Shown piece by piece: positions 1 to 10,187 of a stretch of 64,000 nucleotides of DNA (position 1 is the stretch's first letter; the number at the start of each line of letters is the position of its first letter). The stretch spans positions 775,636,809 through 775,700,808 of the forward strand of contig CM057339.1 of NCBI GenBank assembly GCA_030015575.1. The letters run 5' to 3'. Source of the DNA: Agapanthus africanus. Lineage: Eukaryota; Streptophyta; Magnoliopsida; Asparagales; Amaryllidaceae. The translations under genes and the position numbers were made by a program. Below the pieces are notes generated by a model. That model made no database searches, was not told the DNA's origin, and was given only the letters and a program-made list of their open reading frames with translations.

Positions 1-431
1 GGGACGGTCAATCTTGTAAAGACTGATCTCTTAGCAGGAGAAGCCGCGTTGACGACTTCAGGAGCAGGTTTGGCCACTCTTTTTGAGGTAACCTTTTCTG
101 GGACTGCAAGCTTCATTGCGGGTCCATGAGAGTTTTGGCCCAATCTGGAGAAGACCGATGCACTGGTGTTGGACGACCCGTTGAGAGGGGCCGCAGTAAC
201 TGAAAGTCAATCGAAGACCGACTTCTTAGGAGCTTCTTGTACGGGCACGGGGGTGCTGAAGCTTGTTGGTGGAAGCATAGTTCCGAAAAACAACCCCGTG
301 GTGGCTTGAGTAATCTTCTCCACGGGCATGGTGAACCAAGAGGCCGCTTGGGGCCCGTAGGTTATGCCCCCAGTTGAAGCCGGACGCGAGCTGCAGCTGC
401 AGTTGGAGCACTTTGAACAAGTAGAGGCCAT
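1..431 (-). pseudogene. Element A: N-terminal part of gag, cut by the window edge
   Basis: Minus-strand frame starting at ATG 431 and open to a TGA at 207-209. The same frame then stays open to the window edge. The sequence is Ser/Thr/Pro-rich and repeats a short K-(K/R)-S-V-F-x-R-L-like motif: KKSVFD before the stop, then ASVFSRL and KRSVFTRL after it. The gag of element E has the related RKSVSERLS. The TGA sits where Arg is expected in the motif, so a CGA-to-TGA transition is the simplest explanation. It lies just inside a primer-binding-like site and an LTR, as gag should. No capsid core is visible in the part available. Confidence 0.6.
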
Positions 432-563
432 CGATGCTTGCTTTCTTCTCTATGCCAAGCAAGAGACCAAATCTTAGTAAACTTGAAATCCAAAGGAAAC
501 CATTAACAAACCATGATTCGTTCGCGAAAACGACACATGAAGTGTGGAGTGGAAAGAGGAAAA

Positions 564-582
564 GGTCCCACCGGGCGTACCA
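564..582 (-). other. Element A: putative primer binding site
   Basis: On the minus strand the site begins TGGTACGCCCGGTGGGACC, six bases inside the LTR end at 589. Element E has TGGCACGTCCGGTGGGACC at the equivalent place. The TGG start fits pairing to a tRNA CCA end; I could not assign the tRNA. Confidence 0.55.
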
Positions 583-1330
583 GAATCTGTTCCCCTCCGA
601 AAGACGCCGCACAAGACTACAAGGTCCTGACGCTGAGATTCGAGGCAGATGCTATTTGGTTTTATCCGTCCACCTCTCCGAAGATGCCGAGTTGATTTAT
701 GGCACCGTATATCGGAGGTTCAGACGGATGCGGCCGATGTAGCAGAATTCGTCAGATTCCCCCTCAGTCGAGGGGTTTTTGATTGTGGGGACGCTCTTCC
801 CTGCAAGCGCAAGCCCCTGCAGTTAATTATGCTACCGCATCGCGGTAACCACTTTCTCCTTCTCCAGAATTTCACTTCGTGTCGTGTATGTTTGTTTTGT
901 TTGTGGTTACCCGTGGATTGTTTACGGAGACTAAGTAATGTCGTCGCCCGTAGGACGTGGATTAGTCCAAATCCGTATTTACTTAGATTTGGGTTTGGTG
1001 TTTTTAGTTTAAGGATACGTTAGCCGTGTTGAGGCTAAGATCGACTTAAACGTTCGTTAAGGATACGTTAGTCTTGTTTGAGACTAAGATCAACTTAACG
1101 TAGTGATTCATTTAATATATGGCCGTCAGGACTCGTCACCTCTCGGACGTCGTTGAAGGATTACAACGACAGGTGTCAGAGGAGCTCGGAGATGTACCCT
1201 CAAACCAGAGTTGATTTAGAATTTTATAGTCCATTTGAATGTTTAAGGATACATTAGCCGTGTTTGGGGCTAAGATCGACTTAAACGGGATCGTTTAGAT
1301 CCGATAAAAGAGCATGAGGAGGCTCTATTG

Positions 1331-1527
1331 TTCCAGTTTAGGGACGTGGTGGTCCATGTTCCAGTTTAAGGACGTGGCGGTCCATATTCCAGTTTAAAGA
1401 CGTGGTGGTCCGTATTCCAGTTTAAGGACATGGTGGTCCATGTTCCAGTTTAGAGACGTGGTGGTCCGACATTAGTTTAAGGACGTTTCGGTCCATCATT
1501 AGTTTAAGGACGTTTCGGTCCACATTG
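1331..1527. repeat. 28-bp tandem repeat in LTR A
   Basis: Seven units of about 28 bp with core CAGTTTAAGGACGTGGTGG followed by TCC. The core is closely related to the 30-bp array of element E (11677-12514) and, inverted, to 16890-17090 in LTR B. Confidence 0.8.
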
Positions 1528-1948
1528 ATGTGTGGTCGTCGGGACCCGTCACCTCTCTAACGTCGTTGAGGGATTACAACGATAGGCGTCAGAGGAGTTC
1601 GGAGATGTACCATCGAACCGGATATAAATTGATTTAAGAGAGCAGCTGTGCTCAGTCAATTTAATTTGAGGACTTACGGCCATGATTGGGCTAAATCCAG
1701 TTAAAGAATGTTCAACGTTTTTATTTATCTTTGGCCTATTAGGCTTGTGCTGGGGATTTGCCCCTGCTAGGCCTTTTTTATTTGGGCTCTGTCCCTTTGT
1801 AAATGATGCAGAGCATCTGTTTTGGTTTGGGCTCTGCCCTTTTTAAAATAATGCATTGCATTTTATTAGGCCTGTTAGGCCTTCTTTAATTTGGCTTGGC
1901 CCTTTTGTAAGTAATGCAGTGCACTAATTATTTGACAGTGGCTTGTCA

Positions 1949-2519
1949 GGCGCTTTGCGCCAAATAATGAGCGCAAGCGCTCGTGGAAGTGACACGTGTC
2001 ACACTCTGGTAAATGCAAGCGCAGTGCGCTGTGTCAGTGAGCTGCTCTGTTGACACGTGGCGCTCCCTGGTGGCTTGCACCGACAAAGGAGCGCAACAGT
2101 GCAATTTTTCAAGTGCAAAGCACTGTTTTATATTTTGATCTATTTTAAATCAAAGAAAACAAGTTTTTTCTTGTTTTCAAAGAACCAATGGTTCATAAGA
2201 AAGTGCAAAGCACTATTATTATTTATTTTTATTATTATTTTTTTATTTAAGATTATTGATCTTGCTCTTAGATCAATAATCTGTTCATAAGAGAATTTTC
2301 TCTTCTTCCTAAAGGTTTTTTTACCTTTTCTTCTTTTGAAATTCCTTCAGAGTTTTCTCTGTTCACCAAAAATGTTCATGCCTTTGAATTGAGGTCTAGG
2401 GTCCTTTTTATAGTGTCCATAAATTAGTTAAAGTTTGTTAAAGAGATCATTCTCTGAGTGGTTTGGGGAATTTTCCCCACCGTTGGATCTTTGATCCAAG
2501 GGCTTCTGTTTTACAGAAG
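1949..2519. repeat. Cluster of short perfect hairpins in LTR A
   Basis: Perfect hairpins with loops of 2-4 bases: GGCGC/GCGCC (1949-1961), GAGCGC/GCGCTC (1969-1982), AGTGC/GCACT (2112-2124 and 2202-2214), GAACC/GGTTC (2182-2194), TTGGATC/GATCCAA (2483-2499), CTTCTGT/ACAGAAG (2503-2519). Stem sequences differ while pairing is kept. Confidence 0.7.
2403..2412 (-). promoter_or_regulatory. LTR A TATA box
   Basis: On the minus strand TATAAAAAGG, in the position occupied by CTATATAAAG in the related LTR B. It is the likely core promoter of element A. Confidence 0.5.
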
Positions 2520-3008
2520 ACAATCTTCTTGTTTTTAACAAGATTGAGAAAGATCTTTCAGAATTTTAATTCTGTTTGGCGCAAGCACACCAGCTCGTGA
2601 CACGTGTCGCGCGGCGTATAGCGCAGCGCAACTGCGCTGACACATGTCGCGCAGCGCAACTGTGCTAGCGCAACCGCGCTAGCGCAATGGCGCTGCCACG
2701 TGGCGTGTAGCGCAGAGCGCAGGCCAGCTGAAGCGTTGCTCTTTAATTAAAGTTTGAATTTTAAACAGAGCCTTGCTCTGATTGGGTGCGCTGCCTTGGG
2801 CGCTGTGCCCCTGCGCTAACGTGTCTGATTTTGACACGTGGCGCTCTGCGCACAGCGCAGAGGATCTGAAGCGTTGCTTCATTTATTTTAACTTTAATTA
2901 TCACTTTAATTTTCAAGACAGAGCTTTGCTTTGATTGGAGGAGAACAGAAGCATTACTTATTTTCCCACCTTGGAATTTGAACAGAGCTTTGCTGATTGG
3001 GGTAAACA

Positions 3009-3480
3009 GTCTCGATACAGCAGACGCAATGCTAGCAAACGAAGCAAAGGCCAAATTCATAGCTTCAGGGTCTTGACGGCAACTCATATAAAACCTGAAA
3101 GATTACCGGAAATCATCCCACACCAGCGTGGAATGGTCACCACCTCGACGTTCGTCTCGACACAGCAGACGAGACGTCACCACAGCGTTCTTCCTCCAGC
3201 AGGATTCAGACGCGATAATCAAACAACGGAGCCACGGTAAAATCCTTAGTTCCAAACCTCGACGGTTCACCGATAACCTAGAGACAACCGCGACATTCGT
3301 CTCGATACAGCAGACGCAATGCCAGCAAACGAAGCGAAGGCCAAATTCCTAGCTTCAGGGTCTTGACGGCAACTCATATAAAATGTGAAAGACTATCGGA
3401 GATCATCCCACACCAGCGCGGAGTGGTTATGACTCATCGGGGCTCTCCAAAAATGAGCCTAACCTCAAGTAAAAAGCGGC
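3009..3480. repeat. Element B 3' region: two copies of a ~290-bp spaced repeat
   Basis: The block at 3012-3130 (cores TCTCGATACAGCAGACGCAA and AGCTTCAGGGTCTTGACGGC) recurs at 3299-3425 with few changes. No coding sequence is recognised. It lies between the LTR A junction and the hairpin array. Confidence 0.65.
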
Positions 3481-3849
3481 ATGGCAAAATTCCTAACACT
3501 TTCTCTTCCGACGGTCAAACTTCCTAGTCTGATTGCTTGAAGACGTCTTTTCCAGCCCCCGAAGGGATCAGAGACATCACAGTCGCAAGGCTACTCGAAC
3601 AGCAAGGTTGCCTATCGAGGAATACATCAGCCAACGCGACGGTACGACGGACAAAACCCTAGTACCACAGGCCCTAACCGACCTCTGTCGTAAAGAGCAG
3701 AGGTTAACTGTGACGTTAGGATATTCTTGTGAGAAATGCTCGATTTGTCTTGACTCGTGAGGAAAAGCCTTAGGCAGCAGGGATTAAAAAACTTGTTTCT
3801 TAAGCATTGGGGCCCTGCAAGTCGGACCAAAACGGACTCTTGCATACTA

Positions 3850-4410
3850 TTCACGGACCACACTCTCCAAAGTCGAGTCTCGACAAGGAGGGAAACAACC
3901 ACTTACGAGTCCTCTTGACTTGTAAGGAAGAAAATTCTCTTGTGAGATCCTTACGACTCTCAAAAGAAAACGCACTTAGGAGTCCTCACGACCCCTAAGG
4001 AGAAAATACACCTACGAGATCCTCTCGACTCGTAAGGAGAAAAGTCTTTATGAGACCCTCACGGCTCATAAATTTGAAAAGTCTTAGGTGGCAGATCCTA
4101 ACCCTGTTTCCTAAGCCATCGGTGCCCTACAAAAAGGTCAAGATAGACTATCTGCAGGCCACACTCTCCAAAGTCGAATCTCGACAAGGAGGGAAACAAC
4201 CACTTACGAGTCCTCTCGACATGTAAGAGGGAAAATTCTCTTGTGAGATCCTTACGACTCTCAAGAGAAAACGCACTTAGGAGTCCTCACGACCCCTAAG
4301 GAGAAAATACACCTACGAGATCCTCTCGACTCGTAGGGAGAAAAGTCTTTATGAGACCCTCACGGCTCATAAAGTTGAAAAGCCTTATGTAGCAGATCTG
4401 AACCTGCTTC
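3850..4410. repeat. Element B 3' region: hairpin array in a ~303-bp tandem duplication
   Basis: Two copies (from about 3855 and about 4158). Each is a row of hairpins about 40 bp apart with different stems and a conserved loop of CTCTT/CTCAC type, for example CTTACGAGTC-CTCTT-GACTTGTAAG (3902-3926). Adjacent units have stems such as TTATGAG/CTCATAA and CTTAGG/CCTAAG. Element E carries the same kind of array in opposite orientation, matching its opposite strand. Confidence 0.75.
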
Positions 4411-4600
4411 TTAAGCCATCACTACTTCTCGAAGTATTCAAGACGGAATGTTCTATATCACCTACAGGCTACGCTTACTTAAGGAATATGCCAATAACAA
4501 AGCAGAAAATAGAAGGAAGGAGGCAAAAGATTTGTCATTCATAGTTGGAAAATTCTTACATCAATAAAGACAATGAACAAAAGCAGCATTATTGAAATGT

Positions 4601-5173
4601 TTACATAGGTATATCCTCGGATCTAGGGCATGGATTGAAGAAATCGAAAGTAAGGCCGTCTAGAGTCTTTCTGGCCTTTCTGACCATTCTCGTATGCATC
4701 CTCCCGCGCTCACGCGTGTCAAGATCTTCGGCAATGCCCTCCATCCTTTGATAAGCAGCAATTATCGTCGTCTGTTGAAAAATTTTATGCAAAATATCAA
4801 TGAGGCTATCTCGCCGTTTCTTCGAGATCAGCCCCGACATATACACTGAATGCACCTTGTCTTCGGCGTCATCCAGCACATTAAGCGGCATGGCCTCGTG
4901 AAACCCCGGAAGTGCTCTCCAAATTGCTCCCAGTATGACTTTCAAGAGAGCAGAACGGCGAGGAAGCAACCAACCAACGCGTGCATACAGACGACCCATA
5001 TTCTCCGCACACTGGGCATCTGTAAACTCTTGGTTTTGGTGACGGCCCTGTATGCGGATATCCTCATAAGTAATGAACTCGTTCGGACTGTATAAATGAA
5101 CAGCCATACTGCCTGAAAGAAACATCATTGGAAGATTAGCAATGAGGAAAAACAGACACAGGGAGTTAAACAC
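4601..5173 (-). CDS. Element B: second antisense ORF (unknown protein, aORF2 family)
   Basis: Minus-strand open frame, antisense to element B and directly beside its 3' LTR. The conserved part (from about ATG 5107 to 4601) contains YEDIRIQ, then GWLLPRRSALL, IWRALPGFHEAMPL, DDAEDKVHSVYMSGLISKKRRDSL. These match in order the antisense ORFs of C (22250-22666) and D (57266-57559), which have VYLYDQ, GRLLPRRSSLL, IWKASPGLYNPL, DEAVGKLQSLRRFGLIS. The first ~20 residues look like intron or UTR: CTTTCAG just above 5112 is a good 3' splice site, so the mature start may be upstream or at 5107. No known domain is recognised. The frame is intact. It could be a host-derived or element-specific protein. 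Confidence 0.6.
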   Translation of the reverse strand: MFNSLCLFFLIANLPMMFLSGSMAVHLYSPNEFITYEDIRIQGRHQNQEFTDAQCAENMGRLYARVGWLLPRRSALLKVILGAIWRALPGFHEAMPLNVLDDAEDKVHSVYMSGLISKKRRDSLIDILHKIFQQTTIIAAYQRMEGIAEDLDTRERGRMHTRMVRKARKTLDGLTFDFFNPCPRSEDIPM

Positions 5174-5362
5174 CTCGAGAGCAATGCTGTGCAGACAGGA
5201 GTGACACCTGTCAAAATCGGTTATGGGTATAATTTAAGGAAATTCCTCGAGGACGCTGAGAGCCTTGTTCTAAGATGATATAACCCATCAAAAATAAAAT
5301 TTCATTTTTGATCTTCATGATCTATGAAAAAACTCTTAAGAGTTCTTCTATATGATTTGAAA

Positions 5363-7088
5363 GGAGCAAAGCTCCATTAATGAATTAAGAAATCATCAGC
5401 GAAATCCTCTTAGAGAGTAAAGCTCTATTAATGAAACCTTAAAAGGGTATTCTTTAGATCAAAGATCTATGAGGAGCAAGGCTCTGCTAATGGGTAAAAA
5501 CCCTAATTTATTAAAATTAATTTAATTTTACCTAAGTTCGGTAGAGTTTTAACTCTTGAAAGTTCTTGAACAAGAAGAGCAAGGCTCTGAATAAAAATTC
5601 TTCAGAAGGAGATGAAAATCATCCAGGGGACCAAAGATCCTATTTATAGGCATTCAGAGCCGCTTCAACTTCCAAAAGTTGATCCAACGGCTGAGATGCT
5701 ACCACCGCTGCACTCACGCTAGGGCCATGTAAGCACAACGGTGGGGGACATTTGTTTCCTCAATCAGAGCAAAGCTCTGTTCAAGTTCCAAGATATGGAA
5801 TGAAGCGACGCTTCCTTTCCCCCAATCAGAGCAAAGCTCTGTTTTGAATTTCAAAATTCAAAAATTGAAGCAACGCTTCAGATTCTGCGCGCTGCGCGTC
5901 TAACGCAGACGCGCTAGCGCCAGGTGCGCTGCGCCCCAGGCAGCGCACCCCCAATCAGAGCAAAGCTCTGCTTTAAAATTCAAAATTAAACTGAAGCGAC
6001 GCTTCAGATTCTGCTGCGCTCTGCGCTGCGCGCCACGTGTCAGACAAGGTGCGCTCGCGCAGTTGCGCCAGCGCCACGTATCGAGCGCAGGTGCGCCAGC
6101 GCTGGAATTAAAATTCCCCCACCGTCAGATCAAAAGATCTATTAATAATAAATTAATAATTAATCATAACTAAAATTCTGTTATGGAAAAAATTTTCCAA
6201 TCTTGTTAAAAACAAGAAGATTAATTTCTGTAAAACAGAAGCCTTAGGGTCAAAGATCCAACGGTGGGAAATACTCCCAAATCAATCAGAGAAAGATCTC
6301 TCTAACCAATTCAACAAATCATTTGGCCCTATATAAAGTACTCTAGACTTCAAGTCTAAAATATAGAGAGACACAGACAGAAAAGAGAGAGAAAAATCCT
6401 CTGCAAAAGAAGAGAAAGCTCTTAGAAAAAAGAAGATTTTTCTTCATCTTCAAGGTAAAAAAAAAGAACTATGTTCTTGAATAACAGAGATGAATCCATC
6501 TCATAAAAAAGAAGAACCATCTTCTAAAAAGTTCTTAAATCTATAAAAATACCAAGGTCTTTTGATTTAAAAGAAAAGATCAAAAAGATCGGATCATAAA
6601 AAGACTAAAAGAAGTATTTTACTTCATTCACAGATCTTTTGATCTATAAAGGCAGAGCCTTTTATAAAAAACAAGAACTTTTGTTCTTTGATCTTGAGGC
6701 AAAGCCTCCTTTGAAGAACATAAATTTGTTCTTTGATCTTAAAATTGATCAGAAGCGCTTGGCGCTATTAGACAGTGCCTTGCACTCATGAACTGCGTCC
6801 TTGCGCTCATTGGACCGGTGCTCAGCGCCGAACATGCCACGTGTCAACCATAGACACAATCTGCGCTTTGCGCTCCTGAAACAGAGCACTGCGCTCATGG
6901 GCTGGCGCTCAGCGCCAAGCGCGCCACGTGTCGCTCACTGGTGCGCCAACAGACTAGTGCAGCGCACTCATAAATTAAAAGCGCAGTGCGCTAACAAACT
7001 AGCGCTTAGCGGTAAGCGCGACACGTGTCCTCCTCGTGTGCGCTAACCAACAGAAGCGCAATGCGCTCTTTCCTTGGCGCAAAGCGCC
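5363..7088. repeat. Triloop hairpin array in LTR B
   Basis: Perfect hairpins, mostly with AAA, AAT or AGA triloops: GGAGC/GCTCC (5363-5375), AGATC/GATCT (5456-5468), CAGAGC/GCTCTG (5765-5779, 5827-5841, 5956-5970), GAGATG/CATCTC (6487-6502), AGAAGA/TCTTCT (6510-6525), GAAGT/ACTTC (6611-6625), AGGC/GCCT (6650-6660), AAGAAC/GTTCTT (6673-6688), GAGGC/GCCTC (6696-6708), AGCGC/GCGCT (7055-7067), GGCGC/GCGCC (7076-7088). Some stretches are almost continuous hairpins. Confidence 0.75.
6333..6342 (+). promoter_or_regulatory. LTR B TATA box
   Basis: CTATATAAAG on the element's sense strand, following hairpin-rich sequence; the likely core promoter of the LTR. Confidence 0.55.
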
Positions 7089-7433
7089 TGACGCGCCACG
7101 TGGCGCACTGTCAGAACATACTTTGTTCTGATAAATGTTATGCATTCAATACAAGACAAAAATGTCAGAGCCCAATGCTTAGTATTATTGAAAGGGCCAA
7201 GCCCAAATAAAGGCTCAATAGCCAGAACAATAAAATATTCAACTCATATCAAGTGAGCCCATATGCTCGTAAACCTTTAAACAGACTTTAGTCCCAAATT
7301 GGACTATAAATCTCCCAACCAACATTGGTTCAAGGGTACATCTCTGAACTCCTCTGATATTTGTCGTTGTAATCCTTCAACGTCTTCAGGAAGGTGACGG
7401 GTCCCGACAACCATACATTTCACAGACTATGAT

Positions 7434-9108
7434 TGTAGGGTGTTTTTCGTCACCCCATTGAGATGGGAATACGCGCGCGCTTGTCAGGCGTACTACAGAT
7501 TCCCCCTGCCTGGGTTAGGCCGGGGTTTATTGATTGTGGGGATCCGAATCTCCGGCAGCCGCGGACTAAGCTGCCGTTAATTACCCCTCGCCTTTGGAGC
7601 GAGGGAACCTCCGATTAACGGGTTAAACTAGTCATGCGAACTCAATGTGCGGTGTGCGTGTGTTGTGTTTTGAAAGGGGGTTTTTGGATATATCGGGAGC
7701 CACGAAGAGTTTTTACGGGGGTCCCGCTACCCGGATAGCGGGCTGGGGGTCAAGGGGGCTAGCAGCCCCCTTGCGGGGTGCAGGACAGCGCCCCGTTAGA
7801 AATTTTTTTCTAACAGGGACAGTGTCGTGAAGCACGTGTGTGTGTAAATATGTATACATATGTATATGTATATATATGTACATAAAAAGGGGGGAAAGGC
7901 ATCCAAGGGATGCGTGGGGCTAGCGCCTTGAGCGCTGTGCGTTTAGGTGTTGTACGCTCAGGCGCAAACGCGCCACGTGTCGACATGTGGGCGCCTTGCG
8001 CATGAGCGCTGGGCGCTCGAGCATAAGCGTGCCGCGTGTCAGCATGCGGGCGCCTTGTGCTCGGGGGCAGAGCGCAGGAGCGCAAGCGCGCCGCGTGTCG
8101 GCACGCGGCCGCCTTGCGCTCGGGCGTAGTGCGATGGAGCACAAGCGCGCCGTGTGTCAGCACGCGGGCACCTTGCGCACGCGGGCACCTTGCGCACGCG
8201 CGCAGTGCGCTGGAGCGCAAGCGCACCACGTGTCGGCACGCGGGCGCCTTGTGCTCGAGCGTAAGGGCGCTGGAGCGCAAGGGCGCCACGTGTCGGCACG
8301 CGGGCGTTTTGCGCTCGAGCGCAAGGGCGCTGGAGCGCAAACGCGCCACGTGTCGGCACGCGGGCGCTCGGCGCTTGAGCACTTGAGTGCCGGCGAGGAA
8401 AAGAAGGCTTTTAGCCCCAGAAACCAGAAGCTATGCTTCAGAAAGGAAATATTTATTATATATATATATATGGAGTTAAACTCCTAAGATGTATCGAAGC
8501 TGATTAAGGGGGTTCTTCTTCTTCCTCCTGTAGTTTGGCCGGATCTTGAAGATCAAGAGATGTGAGATCTAAAAATCTCTTCTTTTGAGATCTAATGACA
8601 GATCCAAGCTCCCCTTGGTGGGTTTTATGGTGAAAAACTATTTAGTTTTGGAAAAGGAAGAGTAAAACTCTTGATTTAATTCAAAAAAAGAAAAATGTTT
8701 GAAACCTTCAGAAAAGGGGAAGATGTACAAACCCTAGGTTTTTGAGAGAATGGAAAAAGTGTTCCTTTATTCATCATCATGTTGCCTTTTATAGGCTTAC
8801 ATATTTGCATATAACCCCTTGGGCTTTACAAAATGGCATTTTGCCTATCCCATGGCTCATGTGCCATTTCATTTTTGCACATAAGCCATGGGCTTACAAA
8901 ATATTGGCTTTATGCCCATTTTGCATACATTCATGTATAAAAAGTTACATAATAATTATTTATTACATGATTTTGTTGTTGCCATGGGGAGGCTGGCCGT
9001 GGGCTTGACTTGGGCATGGGTCCGCTTGACCTGGGCTTGGGCCCACCTGGCTTGGGGTTGACTTTGATTTTGACTTGGTCAACCGGGGTGTAAATTTTTA
9101 CCCCAACA
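7434..9108 (-). repeat. Element E: 3' LTR (1675 bp)
   Basis: Near-identical to 15356-16884 apart from scattered substitutions and the number of 59-bp G-box units. A TATAAAAGG box lies on the minus strand near 8780-8788. Confidence 0.92.
7965..8385. repeat. 59-bp G-box minisatellite in 3' LTR of E (about 7 units)
   Basis: Units of about 59 bp, typically GCGCCACGTGTCGGCACGCG plus a GC-rich remainder, with cores near 7973, 8031, 8090, 8149, 8226, 8285 and 8344. The CACGTGTC core is a G-box/ABRE-type motif; some copies have decayed to CGCGTGTC or CGTGTGTC. Open frames on both strands across it are by-products of the repeat. Confidence 0.85.
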
Positions 9109-9125
9109 AATTGCCCCCCATCAAT
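9109..9125 (-). other. Element E: polypurine tract
   Basis: The minus strand reads GATGGGGGGCAATT directly before the 3' LTR start TGTTGGGG; this is where plus-strand synthesis would be primed. Confidence 0.65.
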
Positions 9126-9332
9126 AAATACACACAGCATATGTGGGTCGTGTGCATAAAATTGATGGATCTTCTTTCATGTGGAGGCGACTTACTTTGG
9201 TTCCCATTTTGGGATGCACTGCCCTTTTTACGACATGGACGGTCGGCGCTTGACGCGTCTCCAAGATGGAGTGTCTGTGGTAGACTTTTCTCTGGCCCAG
9301 AGTGATTTGGTAGACGTGCCCCCGGCATGGAG

Positions 9333-10145
9333 TGTCGCTGGTCGTCTTGTCCCCGGCACGGAGTGCCGCAGATTTTCGACTTGTCCCCGGCACGGAGTGT
9401 CGCTGATCGACTTGTCCCCGGCACGGAGTGTCGCTGATGTTCGACTTGTCCCCGGCACGGAGTGTCGCTGATCGACTTTTCCCCGGCGCGGAGTGTCGGG
9501 TTGACTTTTCCACGGCACGGAGTGCCGCTGATCGACTTTTCCCCGGCGCGGAGTGTCGCTGATCGACTTTTCCCCGGCACAGAGTGTCGGGTTGACTTTT
9601 CCCCGACACGGAGTGTCGCTGATCGACTTTTTCCCAGCGCGGAGTATCGCGGGTTGACTTTTCCCCTGCACGGAGTGTCGCTGATCGACTTTTTCCCGGC
9701 GCGGAGTGTCGCTGGTTGACTTTTCCCCGGCACGGAGTGTCGCTGATCGACTTTTCCCCGACGTGGAGTGTCGGGTTGACTTTTCCCCGGCACGGAGTGT
9801 CGCCGATCGACTTTTCCCCGGCGCGGAGTGTCGATGGTTGACTTTCCCCGGCGCGGAGTATCGCTGGTTGACTTTTCCCCGGCACGGAGTGTCGCTGATC
9901 GACTTTTCCCCGGCCCGGAGTGTCGGGTTGACTTTTCCCCGGCACGGAGTGTCGCTGATCGACTTTTCCCCGGCGCGGAGTGTCGCTGGTTGACTTTTCT
10001 CCGGTACGGAGTGTCGCTGATCGACTTTTCCCCGGCGCGGAGTGTCGGGTTGACTTTTCCCCGGCGCGGAGTGTCGGGTTGACTTTTCCCCGGCACGGAG
10101 TGTCGCTGATCGACTTTTCCCCGGCGCGGAGTGTCGCTTGTTGAC
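9333..10145. repeat. 29-31 bp GC-rich minisatellite of element E
   Basis: About 26 units of CCCCGGCACGGAGTGTCGCT plus GATCGACTTTT, with a shorter GGGTTGACTTTT variant in alternation. All three minus-strand frames are open through it (332, 342 and 414 codons, 9098-10472). The unit length is not a multiple of three, so each frame cycles through the same three short peptides (RHSxPGKS, TLRAGEKS, DTPRRGKV). I read this as a repeat and not as a protein. Confidence 0.9.
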
Positions 10146-10187
10146 GCAAAGGTCGATGTTGGAATTGGTTAGTTTGATTTGTTTGAT

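Larger units (their letters stand above)
589..3008 (-). mobile_element. Element A: 5' LTR (about 2.4 kb)
   Basis: Read on the minus strand the block runs from TGTTTACCCC (3008) to GGGGAACA (589) and is followed by the primer-binding-like site and gag. The LTR of element B is its relative in inverted orientation, sharing the GGGGAACA end, the G-box-rich middle and the hairpin-rich part. The inner end is well supported. The outer end is not: TGTTTACCCC aligns with an internal point of LTR B (about 5750), so 3008 may be a truncation junction and not a true terminus. Open frames inside (for example 434-1023) have no recognisable protein. Confidence 0.65.
5210..7433 (+). mobile_element. Element B: 3' LTR, left part (before element E)
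   Basis: Begins near TGTCAAAATCGG (start approximate) and is broken at 7433 by element E; it resumes at 16890 and ends GGGGAACA at 17217, about 2.55 kb in all. It is the inverted relative of LTR A. It contains many perfect triloop hairpins (5363-7088), G-box/ABRE motifs (CCACGTGTC, ACACGTGTCC, CCACGTGGC) and a TATA box. No gene is recognised in it. Confidence 0.7.

Noticed and set aside
7810..8487. Overlapping Ala/Arg/His/Cys-rich ORFs on both strands
   Set aside because: Caused by the 59-bp G-box repeat in the LTR; the same happens at 15605-16283.
8742..9008. 88-codon ORF duplicated at 16518-16784
   Set aside because: Lies in both LTRs of element E across the TATA region; LTR duplication explains its conservation.
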